A stretch of DNA of 64,000 nucleotides from Brenneria rubrifaciens (GCF_005484945.1 NZ_CP034035.1:186001-250000); one strand, 5' to 3'. Positions 50,162 to 61,104 are shown, counted from the stretch's first letter. The notes: generated from the sequence alone by a model not told the origin. Translations and numbers: made by a program.

Positions 50162-50185
50162 CCAGGGCAACCTGAGCTGCCCTGG
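50162..50185. terminator. Hairpin between convergent GFA and MFS genes
   Basis: CCAGGGCA (50162-50169) and TGCCCTGG (50178-50185) form a perfect 8-bp stem with an 8-nt loop. It lies between two convergent genes. Neither side has a T-run, so activity as a terminator is uncertain. Confidence 0.5.
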
Positions 50186-50203
50186 TATGCGCTGTAAACG
50201 TCG

Positions 50204-51544
50204 TCAGGCCGATGTCTTGGTCTGTATCGGTTCGTTGATGGTCAATAGCACCAGCAGGCATAGAAACGAGCAGAGCGCCATAAAACCGAATACATAACCC
50301 CAACTGAAGTTATCCAGCAGCAGTCCTGCGATCAAAGGACATGCCGCGCCACCCAACTGTCCTCCGGTGTTGATAATGGAACCGGCAATAGGAAACACGT
50401 CTTTGGTTGTGAGCGCCATGGGGTAAACCATGTAGGCAGAGAAACCCAGGTTGAACAGAATCCCGGTTAGCAGCAGTCCGCCGAGTATGATGGGGTTATC
50501 TGGTGCGTTGATCAGCGTTATCATCATGACCACGGTTGCGATGGCGGATGCCATCATCAGGGGCTTTCTGCGTTTATTTAATAACCTGTCGGAACACCAT
50601 CCGCCTAACAGATTACCGATCACCGCGCCAATCCAGGGAGCGGAGGCCATCATGCCCATTTTCATTACCGAGAAGCCTTTCTCATTCATCAAATAGGTGG
50701 GAATCCAGGTCAGTAAAACGTTCACGATACCCATCATGAAAAAATAGCCGAGCATACTGCCAAGTACATTCCATGATTTAAAAATTTCTTTCTTGGTACT
50801 GATCAACGGAACTTCTTTGGTCCGAATGATTTTGTCCAACAACCGAAATGCGTTTTCGTTGACATAAAGGGGTTGCGATTTTTGCGTGTACCCTGCGCTC
50901 TTTCCGGTAGGGATCTTCTCTTCAATGATATTTAACTCTTCCGGTGAGCAAAATCTGCTTTCCCGCGGGGAGTTAGTGACGATTAAATACCAGATGACAG
51001 AAAGAAATATGCCCGGAATGGCAAAGAAGTAGAAAACATAATGCCAACTATAGTGATAGATAATGATGGCGCATAACGGTGGCACGAGTACCGGGCCGAA
51101 TTTTGCCGCTGATAAAAATATTGCTGTGACAATCCCTTTTTCAGAGGTTGGAAACCAACGGTTAATGGTTGAGGTAATCCCGATTGGTAATGGTCCTTCC
51201 GCCAATCCCAATATAAACCTGGATACTTTCAATCCCAGAATTGAGCTGGATAACCCAACAAAGCACGTTGCCAGCGAGGTCAATATCATTGATATTGAAA
51301 ATATCTTTCTCACACCAAATTTGGCGTAAAGAAAACCGCTCGGTATTTGTGCTATTGCATAGGCCAACAAGAAAAGACTGGCCAGTGCCCCAGCTTCGGT
51401 GTTGGACATATGGAAATCAGATCGGATAAAAGGTAATACAACACCAATATTTGCTCTGTCGGCAGCCGCGACGGTATAAACGCAAAATATTAGTGATGCA
51501 ATGATCCAGCGGAAACGGCCTGGTTTATTATTAGTGATATTCAT
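50204..51544 (-). CDS. MFS transporter, anion:cation symporter (ACS) type
   Basis: The 446-residue product is a major facilitator with about 12 hydrophobic segments in two halves and a long central loop (about 200-250). The first segment ends in AAADRANIGVVLPFI, typical of the ACS family that imports organic acid anions such as hexuronates, galactarate, tartrate and phthalate. A conserved inter-helix motif (GFLYAKFGVRKIFS) follows helix 2. The substrate cannot be read from the sequence. It lies 11 bp downstream of an RraA/HMG-aldolase-like gene and is divergently linked to a LysR regulator, so uptake of the acid broken down by that enzyme is the likely role. The base composition is more AT-rich than in flanking genes. 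Confidence 0.85.
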   Translation of the reverse strand: MNITNNKPGRFRWIIASLIFCVYTVAAADRANIGVVLPFIRSDFHMSNTEAGALASLFLLAYAIAQIPSGFLYAKFGVRKIFSISMILTSLATCFVGLSSSILGLKVSRFILGLAEGPLPIGITSTINRWFPTSEKGIVTAIFLSAAKFGPVLVPPLCAIIIYHYSWHYVFYFFAIPGIFLSVIWYLIVTNSPRESRFCSPEELNIIEEKIPTGKSAGYTQKSQPLYVNENAFRLLDKIIRTKEVPLISTKKEIFKSWNVLGSMLGYFFMMGIVNVLLTWIPTYLMNEKGFSVMKMGMMASAPWIGAVIGNLLGGWCSDRLLNKRRKPLMMASAIATVVMMITLINAPDNPIILGGLLLTGILFNLGFSAYMVYPMALTTKDVFPIAGSIINTGGQLGGAACPLIAGLLLDNFSWGYVFGFMALCSFLCLLVLLTINEPIQTKTSA

Positions 51545-51555
51545 TATTTTTCCCG

Positions 51556-52230
51556 TCAGAAATAAATACAGTTTTTTTCCAAGAGTTTTTCATCTACCCA
51601 TGACATATCCCATTCGTCATTTTCTATTTTGGCTTTGATCTTTTCTTCTTTTTCCGTAATGATCTTGGTTTTTTCTAATACAGACTCAAGGTCGTTCTGT
51701 CTGATAACCACGGCACCATCAAGGTCGGCAACAATCATATCTCCAGGTGTGATAACCACATCATCAATGGAGATAGGAAAATTAATCTCACCAGGACCAT
51801 CTTTAAATGGACCCGCCGGTGTTGCCCCTAAAGCAAATACCGGAATAGGCGATTGTTGAATAAAATCCAGATCGCGAATCAATCCGTTGATAATGATCCC
51901 CGCGATCTCTTTTTTTATCGCCCAGCGCAGCATGAGCTCACCCATCAGCGCGTTTTTTCCGCCGCCTTGCCCGTTAACGACAATGACATCACCCGGAAAT
52001 GCCATTTCAATTGCCTTATAAAATAGGAGGTTATCCCCACTACGCAAATTCACGGTGAGGGCAGGGCCAGCAAGCTTTAATTCATTCAGGGGCTTGATTT
52101 TATTGCTCAGGCAAAACTGGCGATTCATTACGTCGCCAATATTTGCAGCCGGTAGTTTTTTGAATTCATCTATTAAATTTTTTTGTGGTCTATTAAAATT
52201 TTTTTTAATTTGAAATCCGTGGTTTGACAT
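51556..52230 (-). CDS. RraA/HMG-aldolase family protein
   Basis: The 224-residue product is of the RraA-like family that includes class II 4-hydroxy-4-methyl-2-oxoglutarate (HMG/CHA) aldolases and RNase E inhibitor RraA. An acidic residue E98 followed after 20 residues by R119-D120 (GELMLRW to NGLIRDLD) matches the acid-X20-R-D pattern of the metal-dependent aldolases, with the phosphate/carboxylate-binding loop VNGQGGGKNALMGEL before it. The protein is longer than E. coli RraA (161 residues), as are the aldolases. GGAG lies 6 nt before the ATG. An aldolase or oxaloacetate-decarboxylase-like activity on a branched or hydroxylated oxo-acid is inferred from its transporter and regulator neighbours. 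Confidence 0.8.
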   Translation of the reverse strand: MSNHGFQIKKNFNRPQKNLIDEFKKLPAANIGDVMNRQFCLSNKIKPLNELKLAGPALTVNLRSGDNLLFYKAIEMAFPGDVIVVNGQGGGKNALMGELMLRWAIKKEIAGIIINGLIRDLDFIQQSPIPVFALGATPAGPFKDGPGEINFPISIDDVVITPGDMIVADLDGAVVIRQNDLESVLEKTKIITEKEEKIKAKIENDEWDMSWVDEKLLEKNCIYF

Positions 52231-52429
52231 AAATACTCCGGTTTAACTTAATTAAAATTGTGACGTACATCTAAAAAATTAAATTAATATGTGATCTGTC
52301 GAATAAAGATAGCGGTAATTAATTATTGGTGGATTAAGGTAGTGACATATTTAATTGTTAGGGCTTTTTGTGTAAAGAGAAAATAATAAATATTAAATAT
52401 CAACCTTTGGAATATGTGTAGGTGAAAAA
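52231..52429. promoter_or_regulatory. Divergent control region of the RraA-MFS unit and LysR gene
   Basis: This very AT-rich 199-bp region separates the divergent genes and should hold the LysR operator. Two TGTGA half-sites (52259-52263 and 52290-52294) suggest CRP input, but both lack a good second half. No operator can be assigned with confidence. Confidence 0.45.
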
Positions 52430-53383
52430 ATGAATGCTATCTCGCTAAAAACATTTTTGACCATTGTGAAAGCCGGGAGTATTAATAAATCAGCAGAGGC
52501 GCTATTTGTTGCCCAATCCACCGTGACAAAGCGATTGCAAGTGCTTGAGAATGAGTTGGGATTTGACCTGTTTGAACGAAATAAAGGAATCAGAGAAATA
52601 AAGCTGACAGAGGCAGGCAGTTCCTTTCTTGAAATTGCTGAAAAATGGTATGACTTTTTTCTGGAAATAGAAAATGTAAAAACAAATGAATCAAGAATAA
52701 ATATAACAATAGGCTGTCTTAATAGTATAAATTTTGCCATATTTACACCGCTTTATCGGGCGCTTATTAATAACAAAAATAAGATGAATGTGAAAATCGT
52801 GACAACCCACTCAATTGATATTTTTAGCCTGATTGAAAAACGATTAATTGATGTCGGGTTCTCCTTTTCGGATTTAAAATCTCAAAACACCATGAGCTTT
52901 AAATTATACAGCGAGCCCATGGTCGGATTGTGTCTTCCGACCTCGATACTGGCGGGAAAAGAAGACGTTAGGCTTGAGCAGCTTCAGGTTAAAGATGAGT
53001 ATTATGTCCGCTGGGATGAGGATTTTGAACGCTGGCATATGCAGGGGTTTGGCCGTGTTCATGGTTTCAATGCGCAATTTGATAATGGACATCTGATCAT
53101 CAGCTTATTATCACACAGAACCGACTGGGCAATTGTCCCCAGCTCGACGGCTTTATTTGCTCAAAAGCAGCACGGATGTGCATCGTTTCGTTTGGCTCAA
53201 AACTGTCATCCGCCCAGCCGAGTGGTTTATATGGTTATGCATAAAACCCAGAAGAAAAGTACGCAAAAAGGCGTTGTTAAGCTGGTCGCTTTATTAAATG
53301 AATTATCCGGGCTGTTAACCAGAGAAATACCGGGTATCGAATTTTATACGCAAAACATGATTGAGAGTTTGACGGCGAATTGA
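52430..53383 (+). CDS. LysR-family transcriptional regulator
   Basis: The 317-residue product has the LysR N-terminal helix-turn-helix (about 1-60; SINKSAEALFVAQSTVTKRL then LENELGFDLFERN) and a C-terminal effector-binding region (about 90-290). The effector half is divergent from the regulators I know by heart. AGGTGA lies 6 nt before the ATG. It is transcribed away from the RraA-MFS pair and very likely controls it, in the usual LysR manner. The first 600 bp are strikingly AT-rich compared with the neighbours, which supports horizontal origin. It is followed by a bidirectional terminator shared with gltD. Confidence 0.9.
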   Translation: MNAISLKTFLTIVKAGSINKSAEALFVAQSTVTKRLQVLENELGFDLFERNKGIREIKLTEAGSSFLEIAEKWYDFFLEIENVKTNESRINITIGCLNSINFAIFTPLYRALINNKNKMNVKIVTTHSIDIFSLIEKRLIDVGFSFSDLKSQNTMSFKLYSEPMVGLCLPTSILAGKEDVRLEQLQVKDEYYVRWDEDFERWHMQGFGRVHGFNAQFDNGHLIISLLSHRTDWAIVPSSTALFAQKQHGCASFRLAQNCHPPSRVVYMVMHKTQKKSTQKGVVKLVALLNELSGLLTREIPGIEFYTQNMIESLTAN

Positions 53384-53444
53384 TTACCTGCCGAGGAATA
53401 TTATTCTGATAATCGTGGATTGCGTCATAAGCTCATAACAATAG

Positions 53445-53473
53445 AAAAGGGCAAGCCTGTGCTTGCCCTTTTT
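53445..53473. terminator. Bidirectional terminator between the LysR gene and gltD
   Basis: AAAAGGGCAAG (53445-53455) and CTTGCCCTTTTT (53462-53473) form a perfect stem with A and T tails, so it can end transcripts on both strands. It marks the right edge of the accessory block. Confidence 0.93.
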
Positions 53474-53497
53474 GAGAAAATTGGCTGATGAGACGAC

Positions 53498-54925
<1,428 letters not shown>

Positions 54926-57900
54926 TTACTGCGCCAGTACCCGCAGCTCGGCTGCGGAACGGCTACGGTGACCCAACAACGCCTTCACATCACTTGACTT
55001 CGGTTTCACCAGAGCAAATCTCGCTGCCCATACCGGCCAGTTGGCGAGGATCTCTTCCCCGCGTTGTGAACCGGTGTGCTGCACATGCTCGGTGATCAGG
55101 CCGCGCAAATGCTCTTCATGGATCGCCAACTGCTCCACACCCAGCACTTCTACCAGTTCAGGGTTGACGCGCTTACGAAATTCGCCGTCCTCGTCCAGAA
55201 CGTAAGCGAAACCGCCGGTCATACCCGCGCCAAAGTTAATACCGGTACGGCCCAGCACGCAGACAATACCGCCCGTCATGTATTCGCAGCCATTGTCACC
55301 GATGCCTTCCACCACGGTAATTGCGCCGGAGTTACGTACGGCGAAACGCTCACCCGCCCGGCCAGCGGCAAACAGCTTGCCGCCGGTTGCGCCGTACAGA
55401 CAGGTGTTGCCGATGATACTTGCCTCGTGGGTGCGGAACGCAGAGCCGACGGGGGGACGAACGGAAATGCTACCGCCAGCCATGCCCTTGCCCACGTAGT
55501 CATTGGCGTCGCCGGTCAGCGTCAATTCGACGCCGCCTGCGTTCCAGACTCCAAAGCTCTGCCCGGCCGTGCCGGAGAAGTAGGCTTTGATCGGATCGCT
55601 TGCCAGCCCCTGATCGCCGTATTTGGCGGCAATCACGCCCGACAGGGTCGCGCCGACAGAGCGGTCGGTATTGCGGATGTCGAAATAGAGCGTTTTGCTC
55701 TGTTTGGCATCCACATGCGGCTGCGCCTGCGTCAGCAGTTCTTTATTAAGCAAACCTTTGTCGAATGACGGGTTGCTCTCGGTACAGTACAGCGCTTTGC
55801 CCGGATGAGGCTTGGCGGTATGCAGCAACGGGGACAGATCCAGCTTGTTCTGTTTAGCGGTAAAACCGTCCAGATCGATCAGCAGATCGGTGCGGCCAAT
55901 CAAATCCACCAGGCGGCTTACGCCCAGTTCGGCCATCAGCATCCGGGTTTCGTGCGCAATGAACTGGAAATAGTTGGTGACGCGTTCCGGCAGACCGTGA
56001 TAGTGGTCGCGGCGCAGCTTTTCGTCTTGCGTTGCGACACCGGTCGCACAGTTGTTCAGGTGACAGATACGCAGGTATTTACACCCCAGCGCGACCATCG
56101 GGCCGGTACCGAATCCAAAGCTCTCCGCGCCCAGAATCGCGGCTTTGACGATGTCCAGCCCGGTTTTCAGGCCGCCGTCCACCTGCAAGCGAATTTTGTG
56201 GCGCAACCCATTGGCGACCAGCGCCTGCTGCGTTTCCACCAGACCCAATTCCCACGGACAGCCGGCATATTTCACGGAGGTCAGCGGACTGGCCCCTGTT
56301 CCCCCATCGTAACCGGCAATGGTGATCAGGTCGGCATAGGCTTTGGCCACGCCCGTCGCGATAGTGCCGACGCCCGGTTCGGAAACCAGTTTTACCGAGA
56401 TCATGGCCTTCGGATTGATCTGTTTCAGATCGAAAATCAGTTGCGCCAGATCTTCGATTGAATAGATGTCATGGTGCGGCGGCGGTGAAATCAACGTCAC
56501 CCCCGGCACGGAGTAGCGCAGTCGGGCGATGTACGGCGTTACCTTATCCCCCGGCAACTGACCGCCTTCACCGGGTTTGGCGCCTTGCGCCACTTTAATT
56601 TGAATGACATCGGCATTGACCAGATAGGCTGGCGTCACGCCAAAACGACCGGAGGCCACCTGCTTGATGCGGGAAACCTTGTTGGTGCCGTAACGCGCCG
56701 GATCTTCACCGCCTTCGCCGGAGTTGGAGAAGCCACCCAGACCGTTCATGGCTTCAGCCAGCGATTCATGGGCTTCCGGGCTGAGCGCGCCAATCGACAT
56801 CGCCGCGGTATCAAAGCGCTTGAACATCTCGGTTACCGGCTCGACGTCGTCGATGGAAATGGCGGCGCCTTCCTGCGGTTTCAACGCCAGCAGGTCGCGC
56901 AGGGTGGCGACTGGACGCGCGTTCACCAGCCTGGCGTATTGTTCGTAATCGCTGTATTCGCCGCTTTTAACCGCCGCTTGCAGCGTGGTGACCACATCCG
57001 GGTTGTAGGCGTGGTATTCGCCGCCGTGAACAAACTTCAGCAGACCGCCTTGTTCCAGCGTTTTGCGTTTCAACCAGGCGCGTTTAGAGAGATTCAGCAG
57101 GTCCTGCTCAAAATCACTGAAGTTGGCACCGCCTATACGGCTGACCACGCCCTGGAAACATTGCGTAGAAACGTCTTTATGCAGCCCCACAGCCTCAAAC
57201 AGTTTGGCGCAGCGATACGAGGCGACGGTCGATATGCCCATTTTGGACATGATCTTGTAAAGCCCTTTATTGATGCCGTTACGGTAGTTCAACATCACCG
57301 CACGGCAGGGTTTGTCGATCGTGTGGTTATCCACCATCCGCGCCAGCGTTTCGTAGGCGAGGTAAGGATAGATAGCGGTGGCGCCGAAACCTAACAGCAC
57401 CGCAAAGTGGTGCGGATCGCGCGCGCTGGCTGTTTCAACAATGATGTTGGCGTCGCACCGCAGGCTTTTTTCAACCAGACGCTGCTGAATGGCGCCAACG
57501 GCCATCGGCGCAGGCACTGGCAGACGTTGCGCGGAGATACCACGGTCGGACAACACCAGCAAAACGGCGCCATCACGCACTTTGTTCTCGGCATCATTGC
57601 AGAGTTTCTCAATCGTCTCTTGCAGCGTCTGTTTTTCCGGCTCGAACGTCAGATCCAGCACATCGGCGCGGTAATGCTGCTGATCTTGTGAAATCAACTG
57701 GTTGAAATCGGAATAAAGCAGGATCGGCGATTTAAAGCTCAAACGGTGAGCCTGACCTTCCGCTTCACAAAACACGTTCATTTCGCGGCCGATACAGGTT
57801 GCCAGCGACATCACGTGCGCTTCACGCAGCGGATCGATTGGCGGGTTGGTCACCTGCGCAAACTGCTGACGGAAATAGTCGTAGATGATACGCGGACGGC

Positions 57901-59386
57901 TGGAAAGGACGGCGAATGGCGTGTCGTCACCCATCGAGCCAGTGGCTTCCTGACCGTTCTCACCCAGCACGCGGATGATCTGATCCAACTCTTCGCTGCT
58001 GTAACCAAACTGCTTCTGATAGGTATCCAGCAGCGTGTCGTCGAATTCGCGGTTGCCGACCCGATCGTCCGGCAACGCTTCAAACGGCACCAGACGCTGG
58101 ACGTTCTTCTCCATCCATTCCTTATACGGATGACGGCTTTTCAGATCGTTATCCGTTTCGGCCGAATGCAGGATACGACCGTGGCGGGTATCAATCACCA
58201 TCAGCTCGCCTGGCCCGACGCGCCCTTTCTCAACCACTTCATCCGGCTGATAATCCCAGATGCCCACTTCAGACGCGCAGGTAATCAGTTTGTCTTTGGT
58301 GATGACGTAGCGCGCCGGGCGCAGACCGTTACGATCCAGGTTGCAGGCGGCATAGCGGCCATCGGACATCACGATGCCGGCCGGGCCGTCCCACGGCTCC
58401 ATATGCATGGAGTTGAAGTCGAAGAAGGCGCGCAGTTCGGGGTCCATATCCGGGTTGTTCTGCCAGGCGGGGGGCACCAACAGACGCATGGCGCGGATGA
58501 TGTCCATCCCGCCGCTGAGGAACAGTTCCAGCATATTATCCAATGAGCTGGAGTCGGAGCCGGTTTCGTTGACGAACGGCGCGGCGTCTTGCAAATCAGG
58601 GATCAGCGGCGTTTTGAATTTATAGGCACGGGCGCGCGCCCATTGACGGTTGCCGGCAATGGTGTTGATCTCGCCGTTGTGCGCCAGATAGCGGAATGGC
58701 TGCGCCAGCGGCCAGCGCGGCACCGTGTTGGTAGAGAAACGCTGGTGGAACAGGCAGATTGACGATTCCAGACGCAGGTCGGCCAGATCAAGATAGAACC
58801 GCGGCAGATCCGCAGGCATGCACAAGCCTTTATAGATGGTGACCAGATTGGAAAAACTGCAAACGTAGAATTCTTTGTCTTCAATGCGTTTTTCGATACG
58901 CCGACGCGCCATGAACAAACGGCGTTCCATATCACTCTGTAACCAGCCAGCCGGGGCGTTGACAAAGATTTGTTCAATGCGCGGCAGGGATGACAGGGCG
59001 ATTTCGCCCAGTACATCAGGGTTGGTCGGCACTTCACGCCAGCCAAGTACCGAAAGCGTTTCGTTTTGCAACTCTTCTTCTACAATCCGGCGAGTGTTCA
59101 GCGCCAGATCTTCATCCTGATTGAGAAACATCATGCCAACGGCATAATTTTTGGCTAAGCGCCAGCCGCGCTCTTCAGCGACCAGACGAAAGAAACGATC
59201 GGGTTTTTGAAGTAATAAGCCACAGCCGTCGCCGGTCTTGCCGTCAGCAAGGATCGCGCCACGGTGTTGCATACGGGCAAGTGCGTGAATCGCGGTACGC
59301 ACGACTTTGTGGCTCGGTTCACCTTCTATATGGGCGATCAATCCGAAACCACAGTTGTCTCTCTCTTGGGATGCATCGTACAACAT
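54926..59386 (-). CDS. gltB: Glutamate synthase [NADPH], large chain
   Basis: GltB carries the glutaminase, ammonia tunnel and synthase sites of GOGAT. The 1486-residue product equals E. coli GltB. It begins MLYDASQERDNCGFG, where C12 becomes the N-terminal nucleophile after removal of an 11-residue propeptide. The order is a class II glutamine amidotransferase (about 12-430), a central domain, the FMN-binding synthase barrel (about 800-1200, NSGEGGEDPARYGTNKVSRI and YDGGTGASPL), the 3Fe-4S cysteines in CKYLRICHLNNCATG, and a C-terminal beta-helix. The ATG at 59386 has GGAGG 9 nt upstream. Position 59422 is also in frame but less likely. Confidence 0.98.
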   Translation of the reverse strand: MLYDASQERDNCGFGLIAHIEGEPSHKVVRTAIHALARMQHRGAILADGKTGDGCGLLLQKPDRFFRLVAEERGWRLAKNYAVGMMFLNQDEDLALNTRRIVEEELQNETLSVLGWREVPTNPDVLGEIALSSLPRIEQIFVNAPAGWLQSDMERRLFMARRRIEKRIEDKEFYVCSFSNLVTIYKGLCMPADLPRFYLDLADLRLESSICLFHQRFSTNTVPRWPLAQPFRYLAHNGEINTIAGNRQWARARAYKFKTPLIPDLQDAAPFVNETGSDSSSLDNMLELFLSGGMDIIRAMRLLVPPAWQNNPDMDPELRAFFDFNSMHMEPWDGPAGIVMSDGRYAACNLDRNGLRPARYVITKDKLITCASEVGIWDYQPDEVVEKGRVGPGELMVIDTRHGRILHSAETDNDLKSRHPYKEWMEKNVQRLVPFEALPDDRVGNREFDDTLLDTYQKQFGYSSEELDQIIRVLGENGQEATGSMGDDTPFAVLSSRPRIIYDYFRQQFAQVTNPPIDPLREAHVMSLATCIGREMNVFCEAEGQAHRLSFKSPILLYSDFNQLISQDQQHYRADVLDLTFEPEKQTLQETIEKLCNDAENKVRDGAVLLVLSDRGISAQRLPVPAPMAVGAIQQRLVEKSLRCDANIIVETASARDPHHFAVLLGFGATAIYPYLAYETLARMVDNHTIDKPCRAVMLNYRNGINKGLYKIMSKMGISTVASYRCAKLFEAVGLHKDVSTQCFQGVVSRIGGANFSDFEQDLLNLSKRAWLKRKTLEQGGLLKFVHGGEYHAYNPDVVTTLQAAVKSGEYSDYEQYARLVNARPVATLRDLLALKPQEGAAISIDDVEPVTEMFKRFDTAAMSIGALSPEAHESLAEAMNGLGGFSNSGEGGEDPARYGTNKVSRIKQVASGRFGVTPAYLVNADVIQIKVAQGAKPGEGGQLPGDKVTPYIARLRYSVPGVTLISPPPHHDIYSIEDLAQLIFDLKQINPKAMISVKLVSEPGVGTIATGVAKAYADLITIAGYDGGTGASPLTSVKYAGCPWELGLVETQQALVANGLRHKIRLQVDGGLKTGLDIVKAAILGAESFGFGTGPMVALGCKYLRICHLNNCATGVATQDEKLRRDHYHGLPERVTNYFQFIAHETRMLMAELGVSRLVDLIGRTDLLIDLDGFTAKQNKLDLSPLLHTAKPHPGKALYCTESNPSFDKGLLNKELLTQAQPHVDAKQSKTLYFDIRNTDRSVGATLSGVIAAKYGDQGLASDPIKAYFSGTAGQSFGVWNAGGVELTLTGDANDYVGKGMAGGSISVRPPVGSAFRTHEASIIGNTCLYGATGGKLFAAGRAGERFAVRNSGAITVVEGIGDNGCEYMTGGIVCVLGRTGINFGAGMTGGFAYVLDEDGEFRKRVNPELVEVLGVEQLAIHEEHLRGLITEHVQHTGSQRGEEILANWPVWAARFALVKPKSSDVKALLGHRSRSAAELRVLAQ

Positions 59387-59598
59387 ATTAGTGAACCTCC
59401 CCAGGCTCTGTGTGACTCTCACAACCTACTGCGAGAAAGCACCTTGGCGTCGAGCGACTCTTAATCCTGCCGCTCTCTTCTTCGGCCTCTCGTGACGGTC
59501 TCACAAGTGGTAAATGACTTGTTTTTAGAGGGAGTCTTCGTTTAATGCATAAATATGACGAGTCGCGGACCCATCAGGAAAGCTTCCAGCGGATCCCC

Positions 59599-59627
59599 AA
59601 ATTAGCGAGAAAGCCTGTTCAGGTCAA
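59599..59627 (-). promoter_or_regulatory. gltBD promoter
   Basis: On the minus strand TTGACC (59622-59627) and TAATTT (59599-59604) are separated by exactly 17 bp. Transcription should begin near 59592, about 205 nt before the gltB ATG. Confidence 0.7.
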
Positions 59628-59737
59628 ATATCAATGGAAAATGTGTTAATAAGGTATAATTTTAAATTATATCTATGAAACATAATGATTTTTTTGGTAA
59701 AAACAGGATGTGGGAGTGATATTGGATTAGATCGAAC

Positions 59738-59753
59738 TGTGAGCTGTATCACT
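59738..59753. promoter_or_regulatory. CRP-like binding site upstream of gltB
   Basis: TGTGA-GCTGTA-TCACT matches the CRP consensus halves at 9 of 10 positions. It lies about 150 bp upstream of the inferred gltB start point and 290 bp before yhcC. CRP acts on gltBDF in E. coli. Confidence 0.6.
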
Positions 59754-60043
59754 ATATCAGCCTCATAATGTCTCCGCTACATGCTGCTATATTCCTGCTT
59801 TTTGGCATCTTACACTGCTTAAGATGCATTTTTTGATTTATGCCACTGTTTTACGTTTATTCGTCATTTTTTAATGAAGTCAAGTGAGTGGATAAGAAAA
59901 ATTAATCAGCGAAGATGTGATTTTATTTGCACTAAAAGCGAATAAACATTCATTTTAATGGAATTGATGGGGTTGATCCGCGTCATCGCGTGCGGATGAT
60001 TGACAGAGTAGGCTGCTCTTCATTCAAAAGGGCTGGACATAGT

Positions 60044-60970
60044 ATGCAATTACAAAAATTAATCAATATGTTTGGTGGAAATCTCCAACGTCGTTATGGG
60101 GAGAAGATACATAAGCTCTCACTGCATGGCGGCTTTAATTGTCCAAATCGTGATGGAACGTTGGGGCGCGGCGGCTGTACCTTCTGTAACGTCGCGTCTT
60201 TTGCCGATGAGCAGATGCGGCAGCGCTCTATTGCCGGACAGTTGGAAGCGCAGGCGGGGAAAGTAAACCGGGCAAAACGCTATCTGGCCTATTTTCAGGC
60301 TTACACCAGCACCTATGCCGAAGTTAAGGCGCTGGAAAGCCTGTATCAGGAAGCGTTGAGACAAACCGAAATGGTGGGGATATGTGTCGGAACCCGTCCT
60401 GACTGCGTGCCTGACGCGGTGCTGGATCTGTTGTCCGGCTATCGTCAGCACGGCTATGAAGTCTGGCTGGAACTGGGTCTACAGAGCGGCAGCGATAAAA
60501 CATTACGCCGTATTAACCGCGGCCATGACTTTGCGTGTTATCAGCAGACGGTAAGGCGTGCCCGCGAACGGGGGCTGAACGTATGCTGTCATCTGATCGT
60601 CGGTCTGCCGGGAGAGGATGCGCGGTGCTGTTTATCGACGCTGGAACAGGTGATTGAAACCGGCGTCGAGGGGATTAAGCTTCATCCTTTGCACATCGTG
60701 GAAGGCAGTATCATGGCCAAAGCCTGGCGTGCGGGGCGATTGTCCGTCCTGACGCTGGAGCAATATATTGAGATGGCTGGTGAGATGATTCGCCACACGC
60801 CGCCCGAAATTGTTTACCATCGAGTCTCAGCCAGCGCCCGCCGCCCGACGCTGCTGGCGCCGCTTTGGTGCGAAAACCGCTGGAGCGGCATGGTCGGGCT
60901 GGATCGCTACTTGCAAACGCACGGCGTACAGGGATCGGCGCTGGGCAGACCCTATCGGTACGATAACTGA
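60044..60970 (+). CDS. yhcC: YhcC, radical SAM protein of the TIGR01212 family
   Basis: The 308-residue product (E. coli 309) is a radical S-adenosylmethionine protein of unknown reaction. The cluster cysteines are C33, C45 and C48 (NCPNRDGTLGRGGCTFC), a spacing (11 then 2 residues) unlike the usual CxxxCxxC, but normal for this family. Conserved stretches are CVGTRPDCVPDAVLDLL, WLELGLQSGSDKTLRRINRGH, HLIVGLPGED and HPLHIVEGS. The ATG at 60044 gives MQLQKLINMFGG; an in-frame ATG at 59990 is not conserved. It is divergent from gltB and upstream of arcB, as in E. coli. Confidence 0.96.
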   Translation: MQLQKLINMFGGNLQRRYGEKIHKLSLHGGFNCPNRDGTLGRGGCTFCNVASFADEQMRQRSIAGQLEAQAGKVNRAKRYLAYFQAYTSTYAEVKALESLYQEALRQTEMVGICVGTRPDCVPDAVLDLLSGYRQHGYEVWLELGLQSGSDKTLRRINRGHDFACYQQTVRRARERGLNVCCHLIVGLPGEDARCCLSTLEQVIETGVEGIKLHPLHIVEGSIMAKAWRAGRLSVLTLEQYIEMAGEMIRHTPPEIVYHRVSASARRPTLLAPLWCENRWSGMVGLDRYLQTHGVQGSALGRPYRYDN

Positions 60971-61104
60971 ACCAGAGCGACTTCCGTGGTTTAGATGATT
61001 GATTGGCGTGCATTGGCGCATCTGGCGGTGAGTCTTCGATGCCAGCGCCGCCGCGCCGCCAATTTACGATATGATTTGGTGGTTCGTGACTAAGGGAAAC
61101 CGCT

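Larger units (their letters stand above)
59387..60043. promoter_or_regulatory. Divergent gltB/yhcC control region
   Basis: This 657-bp stretch holds the gltB promoter (59599-59627), a long gltB leader of about 200 nt, a 15-bp palindrome ATAATTT-N-AAATTAT (59656-59670) upstream of it, and a CRP-like site (59738-59753). The rest, especially 59640-59960, is very AT-rich, which fits Lrp and IHF control known for E. coli gltBDF. The yhcC promoter is not evident, and I see no small gene. Confidence 0.55.

Noticed and set aside
51556-52230. Assignment as RraA, inhibitor of RNase E
   Set aside because: The protein is about 60 residues longer than RraA, has the aldolase acid-X20-R-D pattern and lies with a transporter, so an enzyme is more likely.
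55076-58546. Several long plus-strand open frames opposite gltB
   Set aside because: They are antisense shadows of a GC-rich conserved gene, rich in His, Gln and Arg, with no recognisable domains.
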